Shown here: positions 1 through 15,300 of the stretch, piece after piece
How positions within the stretch are numbered: position 1 is the stretch's first letter
Layout of the letters: the number at the start of each line of letters is the position of its first letter
Source of the DNA: Antedon mediterranea
Lineage: Eukaryota; Echinodermata; Crinoidea; Comatulida; Antedonidae
Direction of reading: 5' to 3'
DNA length: 64,000 bases
Assembly (NCBI RefSeq): GCF_964355755.1
Contig: NC_092677.1
Coordinates: forward strand, 2,549,001-2,613,000
The notes under the pieces: generated by a model
The model's database searches: none
The model's input: only the letters and a program-made list of their open reading frames with translations
What the model was told of the DNA's origin: nothing
Made by a program: the position numbers and the translations under genes

Positions 1-133
1 TTTCTTGAGGTCCACAAGGTCCCAAATTTATTTTGCCATGCCCGAACTTTCCAGAAAACCAGACAAATTAGGCCATCCTAAATATATGCAGTATCAAGAG
101 AGAGTTGAGTGTAAAAGTTGAATGATAACTCAC

Positions 134-347
134 CTTGATAATCGTTCCAGATGTGGCATTAGGGTCTGCTCAACAACCTTGAGTTCAGTGCTTCTATCCA
201 TATCACCATCCCTCAACATCTGATCACCGTAGATCGAGCCAAGACCAAGAAATCGTTTATTACGGAAGTCACCTAGAAGATCGCGGATCTCAGTGATAGC
301 AACGTCTCGCGCTACGACAAACACTTTCTTCATTGCTTGCTCGTTAT
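134..347 (-). CDS. RhoGEF exon A, end of RGSL domain
   Basis: About 71 codons. DLLGDFRNKRFLGLGSIYGD matches the conserved late RGSL region of ARHGEF11/12, followed by a charged helix ending MPHLERLS. Donor GTGAGT lies at 133-128, and the split last codon is completed by an exon beyond the window. The acceptor TATAG at 348-349 has a poor pyrimidine tract, but its phase fits exon D exactly. Confidence 0.88.
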
Positions 348-3300
348 CTATACTTGATGTTAAAATGCTTTCTAGAATTGTAAAACATTATTATCAAATA
401 AACAAAGGGGTAAAAAAGAAGATTAATGACCTTTCTATACATTTTAATGTCTTTAACAACATTTCCTTGACACATAGCAATATAAATATTAATGATACAA
501 AAAAATTCATTTTTGTAGACTTTTAACGATCAGTTTTCATAACAATAAGGGACCATGTGAAACGACATTTTGTTTCTCTTTAAAGCTCTGTCTATACACT
601 ATTAAACAAAAAAAATGTGATTATTTTTACCCCATGTCATATCACTACCATATTTGGGCTTACAACTACTATATTTGGGCACATTAAACTAGTTTGATAG
701 TGTAGACAGAGCATAACATATTTAGCAAGTTATTTTTGTAAATTACACATATGGTTTAGTGCAGTGACTTAAACTTCTAAATTAATAATTAAAAGCAGTA
801 CAAAATGTAATTTTACTGCAGTAGAATCATTTTGAGATAATTCCTAGGTCAACAACCTCTTAATAGGGATACCGAGAGCTGACTCCATTTTCATTACCAC
901 GATTAAACAGCGCGCACGTTACTATGCGCGCAATGTCATTTACGCGGTGTTTTTTTACTTTGGTAAACACTTTTTATTAGGTAATTGTTCTGAAAATAAA
1001 TTAATTATAAATATATCATTTTGAGTATATATTTATTTACCTATTATTCTATAAGATCAAGTATTTTTTATTTCCATTTCATTCAACCAAAAATGTGAAT
1101 ATAGTGGTTAAAAGATCGTTATCGCCTAGCGCGTATAGCTTTTGTTTACTACGAAACCCTCGGAAGGCTCAATGACCTACCATTTCAACCTTATTTTTGT
1201 AGTTGAGCCTCTTATGACCTCAAAATGTTTTTTATTCCTACACCAAGATAATATAGTTCCACATACCATGTGCTTGTTACTAAGAAAAATATTAATTTTA
1301 ACTGCTAAAAAAACAATTTTATCCCGATATGAGGCCTTTATGATTCGAATATTTCATAGTAACAACCCATATACCATAAAAAATATCCGTTTAGTCCATT
1401 TTTTAAATAATTTTTGAAAAATTCCGAGGGGCTCAACTACAAAAACGCCATTTTATGGTATGATGTCATCGCAAGCCAATCAAACCTCCGCATTTGACCG
1501 CTCCGCAAGTCTCACGGTTGAACGATTTTGGATTCTCGCCCTTTGATTGGTTGACGCGATTCAACACACAGCGGAATAATTTTCTCGCGAGTGCCGTGAA
1601 GTCACATGGTGTCAGGCCTGTCCAATTACACAGGAAAATAATGCATTGAAATTCTTCGAACGAGGTTAAATAAACACTCTTTTTTATATAATAAATAAGT
1701 AATATCATATTTTATTGAATTTTACAATGTTGATATATAAAATATGTTACTTAAAATCGTGATTTTATATAATTATTTTTACGAAAAATGACTAGTTCAT
1801 ACAATTGTCGACTGAGGGCGCAATTTGTTTACATCGTTCGTGGCTAAAAACGATCATTTTCGGCGATGTTTTAAACCCTATATTTCGAAAACTACAAGTC
1901 ATATTTTCATAATTCTTTCTTTATTATAATATTGATACAAAATACTAACAGGCAATGTATAATTTGTTGGAAAAATATTAACTTTTAATTTTACATCGTT
2001 ATCCCTACTCTTAACAGAAGTTCTTGGCTCTGAAACATACTGACCTATTTTTTGTACGACATTTTCTTCTACTTGGATTCTTAATGGCTGGAGGAAACAA
2101 ACAACAAACATTTATTAACACAGCTGCAGTCGTGATGGTGGGTAAGAATATTAAGAAAAATGCATCGCAAGCTAAAACAAGCTTAACATGTTACAACAGG
2201 GCTGCTATTAAAAAAACATGCGTAAATTAATTTGTATATGTCATAATCAAAGATTTGTCCATTTGTATATTAAAAAAAAAGTTATCATACCCCTGTTGGC
2301 GCCAGAAATGTTGAAAAGATTTCATAACACCATTTCCTCAATTCCTTCAATGATCCCGTCCCGTAACTGTCGGTTACTAAGTAAAAAAACTGGAAAAAGA
2401 AACAATTACAATTACTGAACACAGGCATGAAAACAAAGTGAGCCCTCACTGATATCTTATGAACAATTGACCATTTCATTGGTCATTTGATTGGTCAGTT
2501 GCATTAGTGAATCAAATTGGTCAATTAAATTGATGCCTCTATTGGTCATTTAAGTTGATATCCTTATTGGTCAATTACATTAGTGTGTCCTATTGGTCAA
2601 TTATATCAATGTCCCTATTGCTTAGAAAAGTAATCCCTCATAAATCATTGTGGTTCAACAACTCTCTTTAACATTTGCTTTAGAAAAGAGTGGATAAACA
2701 CAGTAGTTTGATCTCTATTAGATTTTTAGAAATAATGAAAACAATGTTAATTTTAAAGAAAGATAAATACTTGGCAAAATGCAGATAGGGACAGAGGGCT
2801 TGCTATTAGTTGGCCCATATAACAGATAATCCAAGATTTTAATAATCTTTTCCTTAAAATCAATAGAAGGCAAGGACTATAACTGTGGATGTTATAGTGT
2901 AAACAAACAGACATACTGTACTAACAGACCAGTAGTATAAAGTAGAACTTGTATTAAGGGGACACCTTTAGGACCCAACAAAATGTCCTTTTAATGGTGG
3001 TGTCATGGTGTCCGCTAAACAAGGGTTGGATGTAGTGAAAAAAAACATATATCCTGGTTCCTTACATGAGAAAGTGTCCCAAAATGGGCTCTACTGTATT
3101 TGCCTTTGTAAGTAATGACAGTTAGTCCAGATCAATGGACTAATCATTTGACCACTTACCAGGCTGGACGGGTCACTATTTGATATGAGGTAATGCAAAA
3201 ACACCGCCATGTGTGCCGGTCGCTTCACTAAAGACTCTAAATCATTGAATGGTCCGTGTTCGTCAAGCTAAAATAACAAATAAAAACTGAAATTAGAAAT

Positions 3301-6300
3301 ACTCCTGGAGAATGATGCTGTACCTTTGTAACTTAATATTAATTAAAATAATAAACAGACCAGATTTTTTTGTAATGGAGTTAGCATTAACATATGTTAG
3401 TGCTCCCCCATTTTGACAGCCTATTAAATTTATATGTTAATAGAGGGGAGTGTGCACTTCTGTTGGATACCACTTGCAGACAACTCTGACAATGTGAAGA
3501 ATAAACAACTTATTGAAACATCAAAGCCTACTTCATTAAAATCAAATTTTAGATAAAGCAGGTCAGATAATTCAAAATAAGCTAGTATATGTACTAATGA
3601 TGAATGAAATTAAGCTATATTTTAAAACACAGAAAACTGGGATTAAATATAAAATATACAAAATAAAAGATAAACAAATTTGTGTAAGAAATTCACTTTC
3701 TCTATGTACTGTATGAAAAGTAGATATATATTGGAAAAAATGTATTGAAATATTATAAACATGTTTGTTTGTAAACTGTAGCTGAACGTTGTAAATAATA
3801 TTTGTCTGAATGCCTGAAAATGGTATGTAGTTATAATTGAATTATTATTATAATAGTGTATTGAATTATATAGGTTGAAGGCTATATATTATGGATAATG
3901 ACTTATTGTTTCTCAGCTATGAGTCCTTTATTAATATAATAAAAATCCACACCTAGAAATAATAGGAAAGATACAGTAACACAATGGATACACTAATATG
4001 CATACAGCCTGTTTCCACAGATTCTTTAAGCAATCCATTTTCTAACCCACCATAACCCCTATACCAAGCCCTCTTCTCCCATCCTCTCCTCCCCACTTTT
4101 TTTAAACCCACCCTTTCTTTGAATAATTAAAAACGAAATCTTTCACAGGAAGGTGAATATTAACACCAGGATTTTATACCAAGCCTTAAAACATCTCTCA
4201 AGGACAATAATTTCACCAGCAGTATTGTACAAAGTATTTACAAATTAACAATAACAGATACCTTTACTTTATATTCTTCTAGTAGTACAATACAGAATAA
4301 CACAAACTTGTTCAAAATCAAAATAAACACACCAACAACAACTTCTATCTAAACAAACTAACTCAACAAACAGACTGTATACATTTACAAATATCATCAA
4401 TTGGATGTAACATTATTGGCAGGGGTAAAGAATAGGATTTATAAAAACAACATTATGTTAACAACAAGAATACACCATAAGACTTACATTGTTGTAATGA
4501 TGCTATTAGGAATGGAAAAAGATGAGAGAAAATCAATTAAACTATGTTGTATTTTAACAAACATGAATGGGAGACAATAATCACAGCGGAGATGATAAAT
4601 GATGTGCACTTGAAATAGACAGTTGATAGCAAATATTACTGTGGTTATTTCTTGTTCACAAATGAAATGTACTGTTTAACAGTAGCAAGTTTTTATATTT
4701 TTGTATTATGTAGATATGTAGCTAGGGCACAATAACTCAACTAAAGCCATTCTTCCAATTAGCTTAGTTTGGGCCTAAACAAAACCTGTATGCTGCTGTC
4801 GACCCTATTGCATCCAAAATATACACAAAATTAAGTTAATTTTACTCATTTATGAGTAAAATTTAACAAATTCAAAATTGTGTTTACTATATTAGCCATT
4901 AAAAAAAACGTTTTTTTTTATGAGGCCTGGTTTTTAGTTAAATTTAAACCGTTCCGCAATTTAAAGATAAGCAGTAAAGTAGGGTTAAAACATTCTGTCT
5001 TTAGACAATTGTCGCTTACTATGACTTATACATGCTTAACATTAATGTTGACATGTGTATATATTTTAACTGTTTTACATTTAAAATGACTGAATATGTT
5101 ACATGTATGTGATATCTATACTACAGTATTCTGAATGATAGCATGATATAACTGATGAAAACAAAACTCCTGAAAACTTACACTACTAATATTACTGTTG
5201 TTAGTGCTACTAATTGATGGCCTCTAAAGTAAAGAACAAATTAAAAACTGTAGTAGGATATAATTAACATATTTACTTCAATAAAAAAATAAACATTCTC
5301 ACTCCTGAGGACGATCAAAGCATATTGATTGATCGAAACGTCGAGAAACTCAAAGTTCTTTTCAGAACTAATATACGTGGTGTAAAGCAAACTTTATATC
5401 AACATTTGATTTCGCCCTGCAAACCTTCAAACAGGATATTATGTTCTATCATCTTTACTTTAAGCTTTATTTCAAATGATAAAATGTTTGTATGAGATGT
5501 ATCTACAAATAGTGATATTGTAATGGCAAGAGCATGGCGCTGATGACATCACACAAACAAATAAACTGAGGACTTACAGAGTTAAGAATACTAATGTTAC
5601 TGTTAGTACTATAAATTGATGGACTCTGAAGTAAAGACAAAAGTGACAACTAAAATGCTGCAGTAAATTAACATGTTTTTCTTTTATGTATACGCATCCA
5701 TCAGAGTGTAAATCGCCAATGGGCTCAAGGCTCATTTGAGGCTTAAGGAGTGCAGTTAAAAGTGTCATGAGTTTACAACCCTGGCACTAGGTCAGGATCG
5801 AACTCCGGAATCACCTTAACTACCAAACTACTGCTCTACTAAATTATACTTCTACACTTAATGTGCAATAAAACTAAAAAACTTGGTTCTTTTGCAATTA
5901 TATTAAAACTTTGTTAAAAATAGATAATACCAAGATAACCAGAGGAAACAATTGGATAAGATCAGGTATTTCAATCTCTCAAAACCAGATAGATAACCAG
6001 AATTTATGGTAAACCCAAACATTTCAACATTAAAAATTATATGTGTATTCAGGACTACTCCAATTGACAAATTAACAATTAATTTTTAATATTTGTTCAT
6101 TTGCATCTTCTTTAGCAAATAACACCATTGCCTCATAAACTGAATGTCTAAAACTAACCACCTATGGTTTTATCGCTTTAAAAACAACTGTACTCACGTT
6201 TTCGCCGTCGGACTGGAAGTCTTCGTCTTCCATACACATAATCTGCTGGTTGCGATTGTCATCGTTGGAAATCGTTGAATAAAATGGTTCCATGCTTGTC

Positions 6301-9300
6301 GTGTGAGATAACGGACTTGTACCAAGCTTACACGTCTATAATATAAAAAAAAATTGTAAATACCATTTTTAAATCAAATTGTTTTATCGATAATCGAAAA
6401 TTAATAAAAAGAATCAAATGACAAAAATGTCTGTAGCTTTAAATCAAATTTAAACCAGATTTTCAGTATATCCACATTTGAAAATATGCGTACAGTATAA
6501 CAGGCAAATGCCATAATACAGCAGCAGCTGATGCCTGTATCGTATAAGGTTAGGTAATAGTCATTGATACAGGGGTCACAAGTGAACACAGGGGTCACAA
6601 GTGAACACAGGGGTCACACGTGAACACAGGGGTCACACGTGAACACAGGGGTCACACGTGAACACAGGGGTCACATGTGAACACAGGGGTCACACGTGAA
6701 CACAGGGGTCACACGTGAACACAGGGGTCACACGTGAACACAGGGTCACACGTGAACACAGGGGTCACACGTGAACACAGTGGTCACACGTGAACACAGG
6801 GGTCACACGTGAACACAGGGGTCACACGTGAACACAGAAATACTGACTTTGCTTATGGTACTCGAAAAATTTAGATACAATACCAAGAATCAGTTACAGC
6901 AATAGATTATGTATAAGTGAAATTAAACAATGTGTCTTTTCCATGAACACAATTATTTACAAATGCCTCATCAATCGTGATATTCAATTACAACACTTTG
7001 TTTCTAACGAGTGCAAGCAAATGATTACAAAATGATTGTCGTTGACGGGTTATTGATGATCGTCTCTTGCAAAGTAATTGAAAACATCTTGTAATGCATT
7101 GGTATGCGTTTATGTTTGTAAATACAGCTTTCTCTTTTAATTAAAGATAAACTTTAGAAGCAAGACTGTACAGGTATCGATCGTTAATTACACTAAATCT
7201 ATCAATCTTTCTGTACTTGGAATAGTTTCTACTGAATACATGTTAGGGATCATGTCAGAATTAGTCTGCTGCTGTTACTGCAGTAAAACATTATTTACTA
7301 CAATATTGTACGATTTTGTTTTGTTTCTATGTACAAGTTTATGAAGGAGTCGCTGCAATAAACCAGTGTATGATTACCAAAACAAAGGTTGCTAAATAAT
7401 GGCATAAACAAAGTAAACAAAATGTAGTTACTGCAGTAACTGCAGTAGAATGTTGACATGGTGAGAGAAATGTAAAAAAGATTACCTCTCCGTCTTCACC
7501 ATAATCTCCAAAGCGGCGACGTTGCCTTGGCGGGGTTGTGTTTGGTGAACTGTCGGCGGCGCTATCACTGTCTGGTGAAACGCTGTACTGTATTAAATCA
7601 GTAGACTAAAAAAGACAAAATAATTTTGTGAAAAAAAATTAATGAATTAATATTTAAATAAATTCACACATATCTACAATAATATATATTTTCTTCGTTT
7701 AATTTATTGCTTGGAAAAAACGATGGCATTAACAAAAATGGCAAGAATCTAGTTAAACTCCACACATAATATTATATGTACAATGATTCTGTACGCTCTT
7801 TAAAATCCTTTTTATATAAGATCCTTTTACACTATATAGTCTTTTAATATTGCTATCAAATGAACGATACGCTCTGCTTCCCCGAGCAGGAACCAAATCA
7901 ATAAACCCACTCTTACTGTGAGAATACAGAATGAAGTGTAAAACAATACGCTTGACAGGTTTGTGTGCTTCAGTTACGATTGAAATAACTTGAAAATGAG
8001 TACGTTCTTAACATAATTAAGATAGAATTCTAGTAGGTGCTGTTTGCTTTGCTTTGTAATTAAGATTCCGTTCAATAAATTAAAGAATACTTTCGATTCG
8101 CACTCATTCTATTATCGATGAATTGTCCCACAAAAACATGAAGATTAATGAAATCAGATTTTGAATAGGTTATTGTGTAGTTTTAATAAAGTTAATCCCT
8201 TCCGTAGAAAAAAAAACTGAAAAAAATGTTTTCAGTTATAAAATGACAAAATAAACAGTTAAATTCAACCAAAAATCCATTGTCTGGCAGCCTAATTGAC
8301 TATTTTTTGTTTTAAATTACAGTTTTTTTTGGTAAATACGTTTTTTTTAGTCCAATTTTTTCCAAAAAAATTTGAAAAACAATACCTTAAAAAATATGAA
8401 AAAGAAAGTACATAGTATTAAAACAAAACAAGAATCTAGTAATGGATTTAAAATAATACAAGGCGTGGTTTCACTTTCCACACACTACTTAAGGAAATAT
8501 ATTATTACACTAACTAGAAAAAAAAACCATTTGTATTGTAATATTACATTATAATGTATAGCAAACATTAATTTCCATTACGATGCAGTTTTCCACAAAT
8601 TAACCCTCTAAAACACTACATTAATGTTCCCCTATAACATACAGTACCACCTAGATGCTTGTGAGTAGAGACTAAGGACGCCAAGATCCATGGTCTTTTG
8701 GTCTTTAATTGGAGACTTATCTTGTGTCAATATAACATTTGATAATATTTAGACAAATTGAGTAAAGTTCAGTTCGCACAGAGCCAAAATCTCCAGTCTA
8801 CAATTCACACATTGGTTCTATTCTTAAACACTACACCCATTTTTCATGATTCCTTATCAAGCCAATTTGGCTCAGTGTGAATGCAGCCTTAATGTACTTG
8901 TACAACGTGGCGTCAAGACGTCATAAGGCAATATTATTCAAATCATTGAAACATGGCGATAAGATTAGCAAAGAAACAGCAGTAAAAGAGTATTACCTTA
9001 AAACCTCTCTTGCTATCAATGTCACTGTTTCAACTAATCTCCAAACTCAGATTTAAATTATACAACATTAAATTAAAGCAGCATTTTCACAAGATCCAAA
9101 TTAAATTCATCCATCACATTACAAATTACAACATTTTGAATCTTCAATCAATCGTTTGCTATGACGTATATACACACACATATGTGGTATATTGATAATA
9201 AGACGCTCTCTGTATAAACAGCGACAACATTATACACCTTAAGATTTGATACGTACAGACGATTGGGTTTATAGTCTGCGATAATCGCGCGGTAGATTGG

Positions 9301-12300
9301 AATGAGTCTCGGGAGAGAGTTTAAAGGCTTTGGGAATTACCTACTTAGTCTCGTACGCTTTAACTATATATAAATATCTTAATAACCATTTTTAATGGTT
9401 GGATATGACAATTTAATAACTAAGTTCAAAGTGTGTGTGCTCGCTGGAATGAATGAATAAAACAAAACAAGATAATAGTAACAAATTATGAAAACCCAGA
9501 AAATATCTATTTTTCATACATTTCAACTGTTGATAAAAATTACTGTCACTCTTATCTCATATTTTAAAGATTTTTTTTCTAAGTGTGCAGTTTTTTTTTT
9601 TTTAAATTACCCCTTTTTGTGATTATTGAATACTGTATAAACATAAAATATAATACTGTATAAATTATCTTCTGGATAAATATAATAAACAGAATTCTAA
9701 AATAAAATATATATACAATAATATAAACATAAATAACTAAGTTAAATTTATAACAAAATTTTATCACATATTATACATTTTCAACATATATCTCATTAGA
9801 TTAATGATAAAAATGTTGTTGCATTGGTTGTTGCTGGTTACCATGGCAAAAGAGTTGTTTTAATGGTATATTAAATTCTTAGCCTATTGTACTTATCATT
9901 GATGAAATTGGTGGTGACTATGCTATGGCTTGGATACAATAAATATTTATTGTTTCTAAATTAATTCATTTTCAGTATATCAATATTGGTGGTTTAGAAT
10001 TTTATCTGTGGCTATTTATAATTTGTATAAAACGTTTAAACTATAAAATCAAAACTAGATTTGCACAATGGTATGTGGCAACGTTTTGATTTATTTTCAA
10101 TATTGCGAATCTACCTGGATGAAAGACAACCTACATAATTGTATAAAACATTAATTTAATATTTACCTTTTTATTATGATAGTCCTTAGATATTATCTTT
10201 TTACATGCATTCAGCTATGAAAAAGAAACCAGCACCAACTACTGCACCTACTTCCTATCTTTAGTATGTCTACTTAGCTACCAACCACTTTAAGCTTAAG
10301 GAAACCATTCAAAATACACACTTCCTATGTAAACATACACCCTTCATCAATTTCTATATATATACACCTTATGTTTACAATGGCTATTATTGCCACATGT
10401 ATATCCACGTCTCAAGTGAAAGTTCCTCAAGTCTAAGCCACAAGTCGTACTGGTCAGCGATTTCCTTCCAGTCTAAGCCACAAGTCGTACTGGTCAGCGA
10501 TTTCCTTCCAGTCTAAGCCACAGTCGGAGCAAGTATGGTTATTTCTTAGTAAAGCACTTACACGAGACCAGTACAAAATAGTCCACACCTTAAGCTAATC
10601 TCCTTAGTTACAACGTATTAACTGCCATTTAAAGAGGCTAGCATATATCTATCTTTACCACAGTAAAAAATATGTAGTAAACCACTCAGAGGCTAGAATA
10701 TCTACCACAGTATAGCATGCAGTATAACCCACTCAGAGACTAGCATATCTATCACGGTACAGCATGCAGTATAACCCACTCAGAGGCTAGAATATCTACC
10801 ACAGTACAGCATAAAGCACCAGTTATTGAGAGGCTACTACAGTATAAGCACTTATTACACAGTACAACACATCGTCACGGTTCTTTAACTATTAACAATT
10901 TCAGAAAGGTATTCCTAATCACTTATTGGAAAACAGTTAAAATGAGGCTATTCATTCAGATTATACTATATCTGTATGGTGCATTAATACAATCTATACA
11001 TCCTAAACACAGTAATAATTTGTATTCAGCCTTTATCTATTCTTAAGAAGGACACACTATTGTTTAACAACAATTATTAAAAATGGCTTTAACAGACATT
11101 ACTTGAAACCAAAAACTGAAGAAAACTTCTATAGAACAGTTCAAAGAGTTTGTGATTATCAGGTCGTTAAGTTTTGAGAGAGTTTTGTACTTTCAAAGAA
11201 ATTAAATTTGGGAGAGTTTCTGGTATTCATAGGGACCGTTTTAGGCAGAGAATAGTAAAAAATGATCATATATCGGTTCTTTCATTTTTTCATCAGCAAC
11301 AAAGTGAAGCTTTTTACCAGATAAAAAATGAATCCTATACCTCATGAGTAACTGTTTAAAATTTAACACAAATCTTAGTCTATTAAGTGCTGCATTCGTA
11401 CAATAGTTTCCAAACCTTATTTCAAACATTTAACTCTCTTTTCTGTGATTGTTGACCCAAAGATTGAAATTTACAAATTACAATATACGGACATGTAAAT
11501 AAGAGATACGACAACAAGAACAGAATATTAGATTATCAGAGATTATACCAAATTATTATCAAACTGTGAGTTATTATTCAGAGAGTAGCCTGAAGGTTTT
11601 CACGCACTTTAAACAAGCATGCAAGTGTATGAAGCAATAAGCTGCATTCAATCTTACAACCGATGCTTTCATGATGATTATGATTGTATGGAAATCTTGA
11701 ATTTTCTGAGTCATATTAATAGCTAACTTGTCTAATACATAAAATAAATGAAAATGGATTGCAATACTTGAAATGAATGAAGAGGTTTTACTGTATATCA
11801 ATTTGCAGTCCGTGTTCTCTCAGAGCAGGTTGTTCTAGCAAGATTTAACAGAAGAAATTGCCTAACAAAAAGGGTGTAAGAAAACTAAGCAAAAATATCC
11901 AGCCTTTCTCCTTTCTACCATACATCTGGGCTACCTCCATCCTCTTTAGAACTCTGATGATAGCACACACTTATCCCTTTTCTACTGTAGATTAACTTCT
12001 AGCCAGGCCAAGCCTTCTTCCTCTGCATATCCTCCGTTATCCTTTAACCTTACTGATACTCTCCCGGTAGGGCACACCTACCCCCTTTCTGTAGATCTCC
12101 ACCAGGATAGAACCTATCCAGGCTACCTCCTTTATCCCTTAACCTTACTGATACTCTCCCAGTAGGCCACACCTATCCCCTTTTTGTAGCCTAACTGTCT
12201 ACATCCCTTACAATACTCTTTACTCACCTGTGAATTATCAACCCTATTCTTCTGGGACATACTGTCAAAATTGCTCAATCTTGGCCTCCTGTGATTATTC

Positions 12301-15300
12301 ATGTTGCAAGCATCTGAATTATTCCGTTTCACACTCGGCTTTTTCTTTGGATCCTGTTGGAAGAACGTCTCTGGGCTCGATCTTTGCCGTGGATGCGAAC
12401 CGGCTTGACTCAACTAAAACAAATATAGGAAAGTATTCCTGTAAATTAATTGACTCGTGTTCACACTAACTCCAGTTATGTCCATATATGTTGATATGTT
12501 CACAATCACATCTATGGTAATATGTTCACACTATAGAATAATGCATCCGTCAGTGTGAACAGGGCCTATGTACATATTATAAACATCACCAGTGTCCTTG
12601 TAGCTGTGTGTTATAAACACAAACAGCAGATAACAACAATATAAAATGGCTGACTATCTCTTCAACTAACTTTATTAAACGGATATTAAATTTAATGGCA
12701 AATAGAATTGAAAACATGGTGTATAACAATGCCTATTGTCTGTCATTGTCAATGTGAGAATGAGTTCACCTTGGCACCTGTGAATTTGACCTGTTTTATG
12801 TGTGAAGAATGACAATAAAGTTGTTCTTTAGAATCCACAAGCGGTGAACTTCCTAATCCAATTTATATGAGCAGATTCAAATTTCATATAATTTAATTTT
12901 TGTTTTAAAATGTGTTATTGCTTCTTAAAAAAGAACAATAACAAATAAATACAGGTTAAATAAATATATACTCTTTATACAGCAATTAGCTTTCTTTTAA
13001 CTATTTTGTTTACTGTTATTAGCCAAACCACAACAATAAATTATTAGTAGCCGTCTGAGAATTAATAGTAAAGTTAGTGTTTCAGAAAATAATAGTAACA
13101 AACTTCACAATAAACCTTTAGTCTGGAAAACATGATCAAAAATGATAAACAATAACACATTATCATAAAATTATAACAAAAAATATTAAAAACACAATTT
13201 GATACAAATAATAAAATGTTAGTACAAAATTAAATGTCTGGAGGAACAAATCCATTGTTAAAACAATGGGTTATCCATTTTAAACAGAGATAAATAATTC
13301 AATAAAATGTTAGTAATGTATTAGATGTCTGAAGGAACATATAAATTGTAAAAACAATAACATTTACACTACAGAACAAAAACCATAACAAATAAAATAC
13401 AACTATATAAAAATGACATTATTATATAAAATAATAAAGAAATAAGGTAGTTTTAACTACACTACTATAATCTAAGGAAGTATAGAGGGAGCCAGACACA
13501 TATTTAACAAAGAAAACGGATATTTCATTTTTTTTTTCCTGTAGGGCAGATTGTAATGACAATGATTAAAAGAAAATAACAGAATGGAAAGAATTTCATT
13601 AATAAAATTCATTGAAATTTTAATTTGATTTGGAAAATAAATCAATACTTTATACATTTTTATATTTTTTATCAGAGGTCAAAGTGCAATAACAAAACAT
13701 TGAAAACAAAAACAAAACTCCATGCATGCATGTGCAATGTGTAAAAAATACAACAAAAAGTATAAAACAATGAATGAAAAAAGGGTTATTAAAAGATTTG
13801 TTAAAACTTAATGATGATGAAAACATAAATGATATAGAATAAAGAAACTTGTGAATAAATTAAGGTGGTAATGAAACGTTTTAAATAAATTAAGGTGGTA
13901 AAGAAACTTGTGAATAAATTAAGGTGGTAAAGAAACTTTTGAATAAATTAAGGTGGTAAAGAAACTTGTGAATAAATTAAGATGGTAAAGAAACTTGTAA
14001 ATAAATTAAGATGGTAAAGAAACTTGTGAAAAAATGAAGGTGGTAAAGAAACTTGTGAAAAAATGAAGGTGGTTAAGAAACTTGTGAATAAATTAAGGTG
14101 GTTAAGAAACTTGTGAATAAATTAAAGTGGTAAAGAAAATAAATTTAACAAAACATAAAATGTGCTTGAAACATAAATTCAAAAAATGATTTGTTAAATA
14201 ACAAAAAACGGTGGATTGTTATAGTAAAACCAGATGCATTAGTGCTATGAGGGGGCTTGGACTGGATGCATTAGTGCTGTGAGGTGGGGGAGGGGGGCCT
14301 TGGATGGGGTGGTTTTTTGGGGGAAATGTCCGTCTGGCTACACTACATATACTCCTTACCCAAGTCAATCTATTCTTTTCTCTGCGTTCTCGTATCACGT
14401 CCTGAAAACGTTTTTTAAGGTAAGACAGACATTTTTAAAAAGAAATAGAAAAATAAAAGTTAAAAAGACATGAACAAAACATACAAAAGAAGTTTTTTTA
14501 GCAAAACATTAATTTTCTTTCATTATTAAACTAATATGGTGTTATGATGACTTCTTAGTTAATAGGCTTTCGTTTTTTACTGTCCTACAGTCTGCCTTCT
14601 CCACTCAAAAGCCGTCTAAGGTTTATTCAGTGATAATGTTTAGCCAATAGTTATAGGCCTACTTATTGTGACCCTACAAATCATATGCAAAGTTATTCAT
14701 TGCATGTGGCTATGATTAACAATCCATACTCACACACATGTTTGTAAAATTGGATATGTAAGTTACTACAATACTCAGTGAGGTTTGTGAGCATGTGCAA
14801 GTGTTGGTCATGCTCTACTGGTTTTGGAATTTTTTGTAATGAAATGCACTTATCATAGGAACTAACATTTTTCTCAGTTCGTGCAACTTTTAAAGTTTAA
14901 ACTCAGTAAAAATATTATTGAATTCAAAGGGGTAGCACACACACTGTATAAATGATCACTTCCTCTCATATTTTAAAGGTCTTACCTCAGGGGAGCGTTG
15001 GTAATCTACATCGCTTGCTGGGCTGTCTGGATTGCTGAAATTGGCGTTGGGCTAGAAGCGAAAATATAAGCAAAATACAAGTATGATAATTAAACAGTTT
15101 ATACATTATTTAGTTGAGAATGACTGTACTAAAATAGAATGTAAAGACCTAACATTGCAGACTTCTCAATTTCATGACGTGCTTGTAGTCTACACAGCTG
15201 TTGAGTTGAAAAGTCATTCTAAACACGTTGGGAAACACATGGATATACGCAAAACGATTGTAAGACTGAATAGCTGGTATTCTAGAGGCATTATGAAATT

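Larger units (their letters stand above)
348..2008. other. RhoGEF intron before exon A
   Basis: 1.66 kb. It holds a palindromic MITE copy (582-713) and a short inverted-repeat element (1194-1445). Two CpG-richer patches (about 900-950 and 1470-1610) stand out from the AT-rich background. No coding signal. Confidence 0.6.
7606..12227. other. RhoGEF intron before exon H
   Basis: 4.6 kb, AT-rich. Contains two short tandem arrays (10431-10525 and 10631-10815). An ETS/pyrimidine-rich patch lies at about 11900-12180. No coding exon passes splice and phase tests here. Confidence 0.5.

Noticed and set aside
9000-9030. Possible micro-exon on the minus strand (SDIDSKRF before GTAATA)
   Set aside because: The only plausible acceptor gives 26 bases, which breaks the phase 0-0 chain of the RhoGEF linker, and the in-phase reading meets a stop.
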